A stretch of DNA of 7,306 nt from Clostridia bacterium. Its GTDB lineage: Bacteria > Bacillota > Clostridia > Oscillospirales > RGIG7773. Within the stretch, counting starts at the first letter, position 1. Every line of letters begins with the position of its first letter. A model generated the notes under the pieces. That model saw only the letters and a program-made list of their open reading frames with translations, ran no database searches and was not told where the DNA came from. A program made the translations under genes and the position numbers. Positions 1-5,869 of this stretch are shown piece by piece. Where the stretch lies: contig JAFZHO010000004.1 of assembly GCA_017554835.1 (NCBI GenBank), forward strand, positions 1-7,306, in the 5' to 3' direction.

Positions 1-891
1 ACCAGCGTTTTAATGTATCCCGAAGCAGGATATTCTTTTGATGGAAGAACCACTACTCTTCCAAGAGGACTTGGCCTTTTGATGAAACGATTGGGGGTTC
101 CCGTTGTTACGGTTATTACTCAGGGTGCTTTTCATCGTGACCCTGTTTATAATATGCTTCAGATTCGTGACGTTAAGGTCAGCGCCCACGTTAAGTGCAT
201 TGCCACTTCTCAGGAGATAAAAGAAAAGTCCGTTGAAGAGCTTGATAATTTGATAGCGAAGGAATTTGATTTTGATAATTTTGCCTGGCAGAGAGATAAT
301 AAGATATCTGTTGATGAACCTTTCCGCGCTGATGGGCTTAATAGAATTTTATATAAATGTCCTCATTGTGGCGCAGAAAACCAAATGGAAGGCAAAGGCA
401 TTTATCTGACCTGCCACTCCTGCAATAAACGATGGGAGATGGATGAATATGGTCAGCTTGCTGCTATTGATGGAGAAACTGAGTATTCTCATATTCCCGA
501 CTGGTATTCCTGGCAGAGAGAGTGCGTTCGGGAGGAGATTTTAAAGGGCGAGTATCTTCTTGATACAGAAGTTGATATCAGTATTCAGGTTAATCTTGAT
601 GGAGTTTGTGATATAGGGTCGGGACGCCTGATTCACGATACTAACGGATTTCATCTGACCGGCGCAGATGGTAAACTTGATTATAAGCAATCGGCGACTT
701 TTTCTCATACTTTATATTCTGATTATTATTGGTATGAGATTTCTGACGTAATTGGAATCGGAGATAACGAATTTTCTTATTTTTGCTTCCCCAAGGGAAA
801 CGTTTCGGTAACAAAAGCCCGACTTGCAACGGAAGAACTTTATAAAATTAAAAAAGCCAAAGGAAAAGCAAAAGAAAACCCGATAGGATAA
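1..891 (+). CDS. PlsC-like 1-acylglycerol-3-phosphate acyltransferase with zinc ribbon, 5'-truncated
   Basis: The frame is open to the left window edge (codons T-S-V-L-M read through from base 1), so the ATG at 13 is most likely internal and the N-terminus is missing. The first 50 codons resemble the later part of the PlsC/LPLAT fold: YPEAGYSFDG matches the acyl-acceptor motif (usually FPEGTRS.DG), followed by a basic stretch and LGVPVVTVITQGAF, like the LGVPVVPV strand after it. The HxxxxD catalytic motif would lie upstream, outside the window. After about 50 charged residues comes a treble-clef-like zinc ribbon, CPHC then CHSC about 14 residues later (codons 120-141 from the window start), and then about 150 residues of no recognised family with a basic tail. 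Known family role: acylation of lysophosphatidate in membrane phospholipid synthesis. The actual substrate is unknown and the zinc ribbon is unusual for a housekeeping PlsC. The gene converges on the minus-strand B12 operon and shares its terminator. Confidence 0.68.
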   Translation, partial: TSVLMYPEAGYSFDGRTTTLPRGLGLLMKRLGVPVVTVITQGAFHRDPVYNMLQIRDVKVSAHVKCIATSQEIKEKSVEELDNLIAKEFDFDNFAWQRDNKISVDEPFRADGLNRILYKCPHCGAENQMEGKGIYLTCHSCNKRWEMDEYGQLAAIDGETEYSHIPDWYSWQRECVREEILKGEYLLDTEVDISIQVNLDGVCDIGSGRLIHDTNGFHLTGADGKLDYKQSATFSHTLYSDYYWYEISDVIGIGDNEFSYFCFPKGNVSVTKARLATEELYKIKKAKGKAKENPIG

Positions 892-907
892 TATCCTATC
901 GGGTTTT
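875..907. terminator. Bidirectional rho-independent terminator overlapping a stop codon
   Basis: A perfect 16-base inverted repeat (875-890 against 892-907, AAAACCC...GGGTTTT) has its axis at 891. The 5' arm encodes the last residues (ENPIG) of the acyltransferase, and the TAA stop (889-891) sits at the tip. T-rich sequence follows on the plus strand, and the A-rich 5' flank gives U-rich RNA on the minus strand, so the hairpin can serve both convergent genes. Confidence 0.88.
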
Positions 908-911
908 ATAA

Positions 912-1463
912 TTAGTATTGCGTAGAAACTTTTAGTTTTTTGAGAAGTTCTGCTAACGGAAGAATTAAAGACCCCGCGCAGAAATTTCCCACTCCGTGAA
1001 GGGCATCCCAGGGAAGTCCTGCAATAATCCAGGCAATCATTCCATTGAAATCAAGGCCAAACATTACCGCCTGAGCAGGCGAATATAATATTCCGAAAGC
1101 AAATCCGTGGATTGCACATATTATGGGATAAACGACGCAGGCGATTGTTTTTGGCATATTTTTTGGCAGAAGCATGGTAATTCCCCAGAGAATAGTCCAT
1201 ATATAAAGATAGGGAACCCACCACATATTAAACCCTGCAAATAAGCCGTTCAAAAAGACGTAAATATATATTGGTATTAACGCCTTTTTGCGAAAGGTTA
1301 TGGTAAATAACATTGTAAACATTCCGAGCAGGTGAACGTTTGGCAAAACCTCCATAATAAGCTTTGAGATAAACATAAGCGTGCCAAGCATGGGAAACAC
1401 GACGATTTCTTTTGTGCTTAAAGAGGAGCTTTTGCGGGTAGAGGAGTTATTTTGTGCGTGCAA
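912..1463 (-). CDS. ECF transporter S component, probable cobalamin/corrinoid substrate-binding membrane protein
   Basis: A 183-residue, very hydrophobic protein with about six membrane segments (roughly residues 20-40, 43-57, 61-79, 83-99, 107-127, 140-170). This is the size and shape of an energy-coupling-factor substrate-specific (S) subunit. Recognisable stretches include LLGMFTM, RKKALIPIY, WWVPYLYIW, MLLPKNMPK and AWIIAGLPWDALHG, which fit a clostridial S-component family. S components bind a vitamin in the membrane and dock on a shared EcfT/EcfA/EcfA' module; no such module is in this window, which suggests a group II arrangement. The substrate is inferred as cobalamin or a precursor because the gene follows a cobalamin riboswitch and a transcobalamin-like lipoprotein. 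The start is TTG at 1463, overlapping the upstream gene by 17 bases; an in-frame TGA lies four codons upstream, so no earlier start is possible. Only a weak AGAGGG lies about 14 bases upstream, suggesting translational coupling. The ATG at residue 25 would cut into the first helix. Confidence 0.75.
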   Translation of the reverse strand: MHAQNNSSTRKSSSLSTKEIVVFPMLGTLMFISKLIMEVLPNVHLLGMFTMLFTITFRKKALIPIYIYVFLNGLFAGFNMWWVPYLYIWTILWGITMLLPKNMPKTIACVVYPIICAIHGFAFGILYSPAQAVMFGLDFNGMIAWIIAGLPWDALHGVGNFCAGSLILPLAELLKKLKVSTQY

Positions 1464-1875
1464 GCTGATATTTCACGCCCTCTTTGATTTCGGTGGTATC
1501 CACGCCTGAGGTTGCATATTGACCGTCGATATTAAAGGCCCAATAAGTCTTGTCCACGTCATAGTCGGCTAAAATACCGTTTACTTTTTTAACATAGAGG
1601 CCGAATTCACTTTCGTCGCCTTCGATAAGCTTATGTTCAATAAGTGCGGCGCCAACAGTGTCTTTATCTGTTTTGATAGTAAAGGTAACGCCCTGACCCT
1701 CTGCAGTTACTTCAACGACAATAGTTTTAGCCCCTTCGCCAAGGGTGGTATCCTCGGTATAGGTTGCGTTTTTCCATAGACTTTCTTTTGGTGCTTCTTC
1801 GCCACAAGCAACAAGGGCGAAAAGACATACCATAACAAGAACGATGGAAATAGTTGATTTAATTGTTTTTTTCAT
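1447..1875 (-). CDS. Transcobalamin-like (DUF4430) lipoprotein, probable corrinoid-binding
   Basis: A 142-residue secreted lipoprotein. The N-terminus has lysines, a hydrophobic core and the lipobox LVAC, with the lipidated cysteine at residue 24, so the mature protein should sit on the outer face of the cell membrane. Residues about 50-140 match the DUF4430/transcobalamin-like C-terminal domain pattern: TIVVEVTAEG..VTFTIKTD, then GLYVKKVNG (about 92-100), then TYWAFNIDG (about 110-118) and a closing Y.L strand. In animal transcobalamin and intrinsic factor the related beta domain covers one face of B12. The family match is by eye; corrinoid binding is inferred, supported by the cobalamin riboswitch upstream and the S component downstream. 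I chose ATG at 1875 over an in-frame TTG at 1884 because the AAGGA at 1886-1890 lies 10 bases before the ATG but only one base before the TTG. It is the first gene of a two-gene operon and its stop lies inside the next gene. Confidence 0.8.
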   Translation of the reverse strand: MKKTIKSTISIVLVMVCLFALVACGEEAPKESLWKNATYTEDTTLGEGAKTIVVEVTAEGQGVTFTIKTDKDTVGAALIEHKLIEGDESEFGLYVKKVNGILADYDVDKTYWAFNIDGQYATSGVDTTEIKEGVKYQLARTK

Positions 1876-1885
1876 TTTTTTCAAA

Positions 1886-1892
1886 TCCTTTC
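1886..1892 (-). promoter_or_regulatory. Ribosome binding site of the DUF4430 lipoprotein gene
   Basis: Minus-strand GAAAGGA. The 10-base spacing to ATG 1875 favours that codon over TTG 1884, which is only one base away. Confidence 0.6.
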
Positions 1893-1907
1893 TTATTTTT
1901 CAAAAGG

Positions 1908-1936
1908 ATAAAATAAAAGCACCCTTCATGGGGTGC
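1908..1936 (-). terminator. Riboswitch expression-platform terminator
   Basis: On the minus strand GCACCC (1936-1931), a six-base loop and GGGTGC (1924-1919) form a hairpin, followed immediately by TTTTATTTT. It lies between the cobalamin aptamer and the lipoprotein gene, so it fits a regulated intrinsic terminator that stops transcription when B12 is bound. Confidence 0.8.
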
Positions 1937-1987
1937 ACCAGAAAAGACGGTATCCTGCCATACCGCAAAATCCACGCATCTCCCCAT
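1928..1987 (-). promoter_or_regulatory. Candidate antiterminator of the cobalamin riboswitch
   Basis: Minus-strand ATGGGG-AGA-TGC (1987-1976) can pair with GCACCCCAT (1936-1928): nine base pairs with a three-base bulge. This takes up the entire 5' arm of the terminator hairpin. A small hairpin (CGGTAT, six-base loop, ATACCG; 1948-1965) sits inside the enclosed loop. The two structures exclude each other, as expected for a transcriptional riboswitch. Found by manual pairing, not by folding. Confidence 0.5.
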
Positions 1988-2010
1988 TTGCCCAAGAGAC
2001 TTTTATGGTT

Positions 2011-2155
2011 CGCAGACCGATAAGCATTCCGACTTGACCTGATTAAAACAAGAGTTACGGTAATGGCTGTTGCCGCGGAATCTCACCGCGATTTCCTTAT
2101 CCCCGAGAAAAATTTCCCGACAACAAATGCAAAGAAAAGCATCTGATGACCTGCG
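2011..2155 (-). ncRNA. Cobalamin (B12) riboswitch aptamer
   Basis: Read on the minus strand, the leader holds the conserved cobalamin riboswitch elements in order. These are ATAAGGAAAT (2100-2091); the CGCGG/CCGCG stem around GGTGAGATTCC (2087-2077); GCCATTACCGTAA (2067-2055), corresponding to the family CCGCCACTGTAA; and the 3' B12-box-like GTCGGAATGCTTATCGGTCTGCG region (2033-2011). A closing P1 helix is visible as CGCAG (2155-2151) paired with CTGCG (2015-2011). Known role: binding of adenosylcobalamin or other cobalamins turns off downstream uptake or synthesis genes. Here it controls the DUF4430 lipoprotein and ECF S component. The kissing-loop partner was not resolved by eye. Confidence 0.88.
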
Positions 2156-2177
2156 TTTATTCTTTTGTTGTGGAATA

Positions 2178-2206
2178 AGTATAGCATAAGTGGCAGGAAA
2201 TTTCAA
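2178..2206 (-). promoter_or_regulatory. Sigma-A-type promoter of the B12 riboswitch operon
   Basis: Minus-strand -35 TTGAAA (2206-2201), a 17-base spacer, and -10 TATACT (2183-2178) preceded by TG-N (extended -10). The expected transcription start near 2170 places the aptamer P1 helix about 15 bases into the RNA. Confidence 0.75.
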
Positions 2207-2267
2207 CGGCTTTATTTTTAGTGGATTATATGATATCATAATAAAAAAATGATTCGGAGGGATTCTT
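2184..2267. promoter_or_regulatory. Divergent intergenic region with 12-base palindrome
   Basis: The region separates the minus-strand B12 operon from the plus-strand gene at 2268. It holds the minus-strand -35 box, a T-rich tract, and the perfect palindrome TATGATATCATA (2229-2240). The 3' half of the palindrome runs into CATAAT, a possible plus-strand -10, but no good -35 is seen at 16-18 bases. A strong ribosome binding site GGAGG (2256-2260) serves the ATG at 2268. Operator function is unproven. Confidence 0.3.
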
Positions 2268-2882
2268 ATGCCTTGCTTTAGTTGCAGATATTTCAAAGAA
2301 GGAAAAGGAAGATGGGGAGAAAACCTTGACGGTGGTCGGGGGTTTTGCGAATTCTACGACGAATATTATTGGCGAGGACATGAATGCCGTCACTTTGCAC
2401 CTACCTGGTATGGACCAAAAACCACCAATAAAGAAGAATCCGACCTGAGTTTATTTGATATATTTTCATCGGAGGATAACGAGGAAGAAGAGTTTTTCGA
2501 AACTGAAACTTTTGAGGAAGAGGAATTTTTCGAGACCGAGGATTATGAGGAAGAAAGCGAAGAATACGAAAAATTGCCCACCTTTGAGGAGTATTACGAG
2601 AAGCAAAAGGCAGAAAAAAATCCAAAGAGAACCTGGGGAATAGTTTTTTATGTTCTTGCGGCAATTTATTTATTTGCATCTAAAGTAATTGAGGACATGG
2701 CTATCGCGGCAACTTTTTCTTTTGGAATCTGGGGAACTATGATGATAATTCTTTCTAAAACGCCAAAGGAAAGCAGATATCTTTTCGGAAAAGAAAAGGG
2801 AATAAATAAAGTCGTTTTCACCTGGATTATGACTATTTTTGGCTTTTTGGTCTTTGGAATAACAGCATCAATATTGCAATAA
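2268..2882 (+). CDS. Hypothetical membrane protein with Cys cluster, acidic repeat and three membrane helices
   Basis: I do not recognise a named family. The 204-residue protein has three parts. Residues 1-43 hold C3, C6, C27, C40 and H42 (CFSC, GFCE and ECRHF), a pattern that could bind a metal and resembles small Cys-rich leaders of other clostridial hypothetical proteins. Residues about 55-120 are extremely acidic and contain an 11-residue tandem repeat, EEEEFFETETF then EEEEFFETEDY, then a degenerate third copy, leading into a charged, possibly coiled segment. Residues about 123-141, 144-162 and 181-203 are three membrane helices, the last at the C-terminus. No signal peptide is seen, so the Cys and acidic parts are probably cytoplasmic. 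GGAGG lies seven bases before the ATG and a clean terminator follows, so it appears to be a single-gene transcript. Function unknown. Confidence 0.8.
   Translation: MPCFSCRYFKEGKGRWGENLDGGRGFCEFYDEYYWRGHECRHFAPTWYGPKTTNKEESDLSLFDIFSSEDNEEEEFFETETFEEEEFFETEDYEEESEEYEKLPTFEEYYEKQKAEKNPKRTWGIVFYVLAAIYLFASKVIEDMAIAATFSFGIWGTMMIILSKTPKESRYLFGKEKGINKVVFTWIMTIFGFLVFGITASILQ
2481..2567 (+). repeat. 33-base in-frame tandem repeat encoding acidic/aromatic units
   Basis: Two full 33-base units (2481-2513, 2514-2546) and a partial third (2547-2567) begin with GAGGAAGA and encode EEEEFFETE-type blocks. The two full copies differ mostly at synonymous or conservative positions, which suggests an old duplication kept for its acidic/aromatic character. 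Confidence 0.75.
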
Positions 2883-2883
2883 T

Positions 2884-2914
2884 AAAACCCTCGGAAAAAT
2901 CCGAGGGTTTTTAT
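2884..2914 (+). terminator. Rho-independent terminator after the membrane protein gene
   Basis: AAAACCCTCGGA (2884-2895), a four-A loop and TCCGAGGGTTTT (2900-2911) form a perfect 12-base stem ending in a T-run. It begins just after the stop codon and separates this gene from the downstream promoter. Confidence 0.9.
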
Positions 2915-2934
2915 CAATTTATTTCTCTAAAGTT

Positions 2935-2963
2935 TTGACATTTGCGATAATTTGTCGTATAAT
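2935..2963 (+). promoter_or_regulatory. Perfect-consensus sigma-A/sigma-70 promoter
   Basis: TTGACA (2935-2940), a 17-base spacer and TATAAT (2958-2963) match the housekeeping consensus at every position of both boxes. The start point should be near 2970, giving a leader of about 40 bases before ATG 3009. It is correctly placed to drive the transporter-PaaK-IorA operon. Confidence 0.88.
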
Positions 2964-2996
2964 ATACTTTAATCCTTTATATTTATTAGTATGTTC

Positions 2997-3000
2997 GAGG
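2997..3000 (+). promoter_or_regulatory. Ribosome binding site choosing the transporter start
   Basis: GAGG lies eight bases before ATG 3009. The in-frame ATG at 2991 has no purine-rich site before it and would lie only about 20 bases from the predicted transcript start. Confidence 0.55.
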
Positions 3001-3008
3001 TTTCAGAT

Positions 3009-4553
3009 ATGATTATAGATAGTATTATTTTATTAACATATGCTCTTGCTCTTGTTGCAATCGCAATTTACTCAAAAAATCGTTCCGGTTCAGTCAACGA
3101 TTTTCTTCTTGCGGGAAAAAAAGGCCTTAACGGCTGGATGACTGCGTTTTCCTACGGAACTACGTATTTCTCTGCGGTAATCTTTATCGGATATGCGGGG
3201 CAATTCGGAAGGTCATTTGGTTTGGCGTCTGTTTGGATTGGTATCGGAAACGCCATTATCGGAACGCTTCTTGCCTGGCTTGTTCTTGCAAAGAGAACAA
3301 AAAATATGACTCGCCGACTTGATGCGAAAACTATGCCCGACTTTTTTGCGAAACGATACGGGGATTACAGATTAAAAATTGTAACTGCAATTATTATATT
3401 TATATTTTTGATACCTTATTCTGCTTCTGTTTATAACGGTATCAGCGCATTATTTGAGACGGTTTTTGAAATTCCGGGCTGGATTATTATGATTTTCCTT
3501 GCCGTTCTAACGGCGTTATATCTTTTCTTCGGCGGATATTTTGCATCCTCTCTTTCTGATTTTATTCAGGGGATTATAATGCTCGTTGGCGTTAGCTGCA
3601 TGGTATTTTTCTTTATGAATCACGAAAATATCAGTTGGAATATTTCAGAACTTACTAATAACGCTAACCTATCCTGGTTTACCTTTGGCGCAGAAGGAAG
3701 CAGCGGACTTTACGGAACTACCGTATCTCTTATCGCTTTAACACTTCTTACCTCGTTTGGCGTATGGGCGTTGCCTCAGACTATTCATAAATATTACGCA
3801 ATAAGAGATAAAAAAGCCATTACTCAGGGCGTCGTTATTAGTATGATTTTTGCATTGATTATTGGGTTTGCCGCTTATTTTACGGGGGCGCTAAGCTATT
3901 TCTTCCCAGAAACGAAGGATATTTCCTACGTGCTCACAATTCCCACTATGCTGAAAATCGCTATGCCCGTGGGAGTAACGGGAATTATCGCAACGCTTAT
4001 TTTATCTGCGAGTATGTCTACTCTGTCATCGGTTTCATTGGCGGGATCTTCCGTTATTGCTATTGACCTTTATAAAGGTTCTATCAGAAAGAATGCAAGC
4101 GACAAAAACGTTACGATTTTTATGCGTGTTCTTTGCATTATTTTCATACTTCTTTCCGTTACTATCGCTATTTTGAACGAAAAATATTCTATCACTGCGA
4201 TTACATATCTCATGGGGCTTAGCTGGGGAACTCTGGCGGGCTGCTTTATGGGGCCATACGTTTTGGGACTTATTTGGAAAAGGGTAACAAAATCTGCCGC
4301 CTGGGCATCTATTATTTCCTCGCTTTTATTGACGGTTACTCTTATTATTCTATTCGGATACGATAAAAACGACTGGAATACCTCTTTTGCTATTGCAATT
4401 AAAGACGGCGTTGCATCATCACCTCTTATTGGGGTTATATGTATGATTTCGTCTGTTATTATAACTATAGTTGTTAGTCTTGTAACTAAAAAACCCGATG
4501 ATACCATCCTTTCTGAAGCTTTTGATAAAAGCTTTGAAGGAGAAATCAAATGA
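3009..4553 (+). CDS. Sodium:solute symporter (SSS family), candidate aryl-acid transporter
   Basis: A 514-residue integral membrane protein of usual SSS (PutP/SGLT-like) length with about 13 hydrophobic helices. Family marks include the early NDFLLAGKKGLNGWMTAFSYG segment region, the RLDAKTMPDFFAKRYGD loop, GGYFASSLSDFIQGIIM, and the ILSASMSTLSS block (M336-S341). The serine/threonine pair of that block corresponds to the conserved Na2-site region of PutP. Known family role: uptake of organic solutes driven by the sodium gradient. The substrate cannot be read from sequence. Because it is the first gene of an operon with a PaaK-type ligase (16 bases downstream) and IorA, a phenylacetate-, indoleacetate- or arylpyruvate-type acid is the best inference; proline, pantothenate or another acid remains possible. 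The start at 3009 is chosen for its ribosome binding site. A start at 2991 would add only six residues (MFEVSD). Confidence 0.85.
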   Translation: MIIDSIILLTYALALVAIAIYSKNRSGSVNDFLLAGKKGLNGWMTAFSYGTTYFSAVIFIGYAGQFGRSFGLASVWIGIGNAIIGTLLAWLVLAKRTKNMTRRLDAKTMPDFFAKRYGDYRLKIVTAIIIFIFLIPYSASVYNGISALFETVFEIPGWIIMIFLAVLTALYLFFGGYFASSLSDFIQGIIMLVGVSCMVFFFMNHENISWNISELTNNANLSWFTFGAEGSSGLYGTTVSLIALTLLTSFGVWALPQTIHKYYAIRDKKAITQGVVISMIFALIIGFAAYFTGALSYFFPETKDISYVLTIPTMLKIAMPVGVTGIIATLILSASMSTLSSVSLAGSSVIAIDLYKGSIRKNASDKNVTIFMRVLCIIFILLSVTIAILNEKYSITAITYLMGLSWGTLAGCFMGPYVLGLIWKRVTKSAAWASIISSLLLTVTLIILFGYDKNDWNTSFAIAIKDGVASSPLIGVICMISSVIITIVVSLVTKKPDDTILSEAFDKSFEGEIK

Positions 4554-4557
4554 TATT

Positions 4558-4562
4558 AGGAG
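4558..4562 (+). promoter_or_regulatory. Ribosome binding site of the PaaK-type ligase gene
   Basis: AGGAG lies seven bases before ATG 4570, in the 16-base gap after the transporter stop. No terminator or promoter fits in the gap, supporting cotranscription. Confidence 0.75.
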
Positions 4563-4569
4563 TTAAAAA

Positions 4570-5868
4570 ATGATTTGGTCAAAAGAAGAAACACTTTCAA
4601 GAAAAGAAATTGAAGAATTGCAGCTTGCCCGTTTGCAAGAGACTGTTTGCAGAGTATATGAGAAGGTTCCTGCTTATGCAAAAAAAATGGATGAGGCAGG
4701 GGTTAAACCGGAAGATATAAAATCTCTTTCCGACCTTGCAAAGCTTCCCTTCGTAACGAAGCAGGATATGAGGGATAATTATCCTTTTGGGCTATTTGCA
4801 GTTGATAAGGATGAACTTGTTCGAATTCATGCATCAAGCGGAACTACTGGAAAACCAACGGTCGTAGGTTATACCAAAGGTGACCTTGACGTCTGGACCC
4901 AGTGCGTTTCCCGTATTGCCTGCATGGGTGGGGCAAGTCCAAAAGACGTTGCTCAGATTTGCTTTGGATACGGAATGTTTACAGGCGCGTTAGGTCTTCA
5001 TTACGGACTTGAAAATATCGGCGCCGCTATTGTTCCCTCTTCTACGGGAAATTCTCAGAAGCAGATTATGTATATGCAGGATTTTGAAACTTCGCTGCTT
5101 GTTGCCACTCCTTCATACGCTTTGAGATTGGCAGAGGTTGCAAGAGAGATGGGACTTGATCCTAAAAAAGACCTTAAAATAAAAACCGCATTGGTGGGAA
5201 GTGAGCTTTTAACCGATGCTATGCGTGAAGAAATGCATAAATATTGGGGCGATGATATTCTTATAACCTCTAACTACGGTATGAGTGAACTTATGGGCCC
5301 CGGCGTTTCAGGTGAATGCACTGAGCATTGCGGTATGCATATTAACGAGGACTATTTTATCCCCGAAATAATCGACCCGAAAACAGGAGAGGTTCTTCCT
5401 ATAGGAGAGCAGGGCGAGCTTGTTATCACCTGCATTAAAAAGGATGCTCTTCCTCTTATCCGATACAGAACAAAAGATATTACCAGATTATTCTACGAGC
5501 CATGCAAATGCGGAAGAACTTTCTGCCGTATGGAAAACCTTTCAGGCAGAAGCGATGATATGCTGAAAATCCGTGGCGTAAACGTATTCCCAAGCCAGAT
5601 CGAAGAGGTTATTCTCAGCGTTGAAGAGCTTGGACCTCATTATGAGATTGTTCTTGAGCGTGAGGGCTATTTGGATAAGTTGACAATAAGAACGGAACTT
5701 GCGCAAAGCACCGACTCCTTCTACGAACTTGAAAGAATCACCGCTGAAGTGAAAAATAAATTAAAAGTTATCCTTGGTTTAGATGCAAAAATCAAGTTGG
5801 AATCCCCGAATACCTTGCAAAGATTTGAAGGTAAGGCAAAAAGAATAAAAGATTTAAGGAGAATGTAA
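4570..5868 (+). CDS. paaK: Phenylacetate-CoA ligase (PaaK family, AMP-forming)
   Basis: A 432-residue protein, the normal PaaK length. It would activate an aryl acid such as phenylacetate or indoleacetate with ATP and CoA to the acyl-CoA, AMP and pyrophosphate, in the cytoplasm. Motifs seen: the P-loop-like SSGTTGKPT (residues 89-97); YGMSE (236-240), the adenylate-binding A5-type motif; the RYRTKD segment (298-303), whose D303 fits the ribose-binding aspartate; the hinge and C-terminal domain entry RSDDMLKIRGVNVFP (327-341); and GKAKRIKD near the C-terminus (421-428), with the expected catalytic lysine. A Cys/His set, C250, H253, C254, H257 with C312, C314 and C319, could form a structural zinc site. 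The gene lies between the transporter and iorA with only one base before the latter's start, a well-known pairing of PaaK-like ligases with indolepyruvate oxidoreductases in anaerobes. Preferred aryl acid and physiological direction are not determined. Confidence 0.92.
   Translation: MIWSKEETLSRKEIEELQLARLQETVCRVYEKVPAYAKKMDEAGVKPEDIKSLSDLAKLPFVTKQDMRDNYPFGLFAVDKDELVRIHASSGTTGKPTVVGYTKGDLDVWTQCVSRIACMGGASPKDVAQICFGYGMFTGALGLHYGLENIGAAIVPSSTGNSQKQIMYMQDFETSLLVATPSYALRLAEVAREMGLDPKKDLKIKTALVGSELLTDAMREEMHKYWGDDILITSNYGMSELMGPGVSGECTEHCGMHINEDYFIPEIIDPKTGEVLPIGEQGELVITCIKKDALPLIRYRTKDITRLFYEPCKCGRTFCRMENLSGRSDDMLKIRGVNVFPSQIEEVILSVEELGPHYEIVLEREGYLDKLTIRTELAQSTDSFYELERITAEVKNKLKVILGLDAKIKLESPNTLQRFEGKAKRIKDLRRM
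5856..5862 (+). promoter_or_regulatory. Ribosome binding site deciding the iorA GTG start
   Basis: AAGGAGA, inside the last codons of paaK, lies seven bases before GTG 5870, which fixes the non-ATG start and implies tight translational linkage to paaK. Confidence 0.8.
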
Positions 5869-5869
5869 A

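Noticed and set aside
1882..1884. TTG as the start of the DUF4430 lipoprotein
   Set aside because: The AAGGA site is only one base away from it, too close for initiation, while ATG 1875 has a workable 10-base spacing.
2003..2296. Open reading frame of 97 codons on the minus strand
   Set aside because: It lies across the B12 aptamer and its promoter, shows no protein-like motif, and its codons are explained by conserved RNA elements.
2401..2917. Open frames on both strands overlapping the acidic-repeat membrane protein
   Set aside because: They arise from the repetitive GAA/TTC-rich sequence; the frame starting at 2268 has the strong ribosome binding site and coherent domains.
2991..2993. 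ATG as the start of the SSS transporter
   Set aside because: No ribosome binding site precedes it, whereas ATG 3009 has GAGG eight bases upstream; the difference is only six residues.
4070..4549. Open reading frame of 159 codons on the minus strand inside the transporter gene
   Set aside because: The plus-strand frame is a clear SSS transporter with family motifs through this stretch; the antisense frame is its shadow with no recognisable domain.
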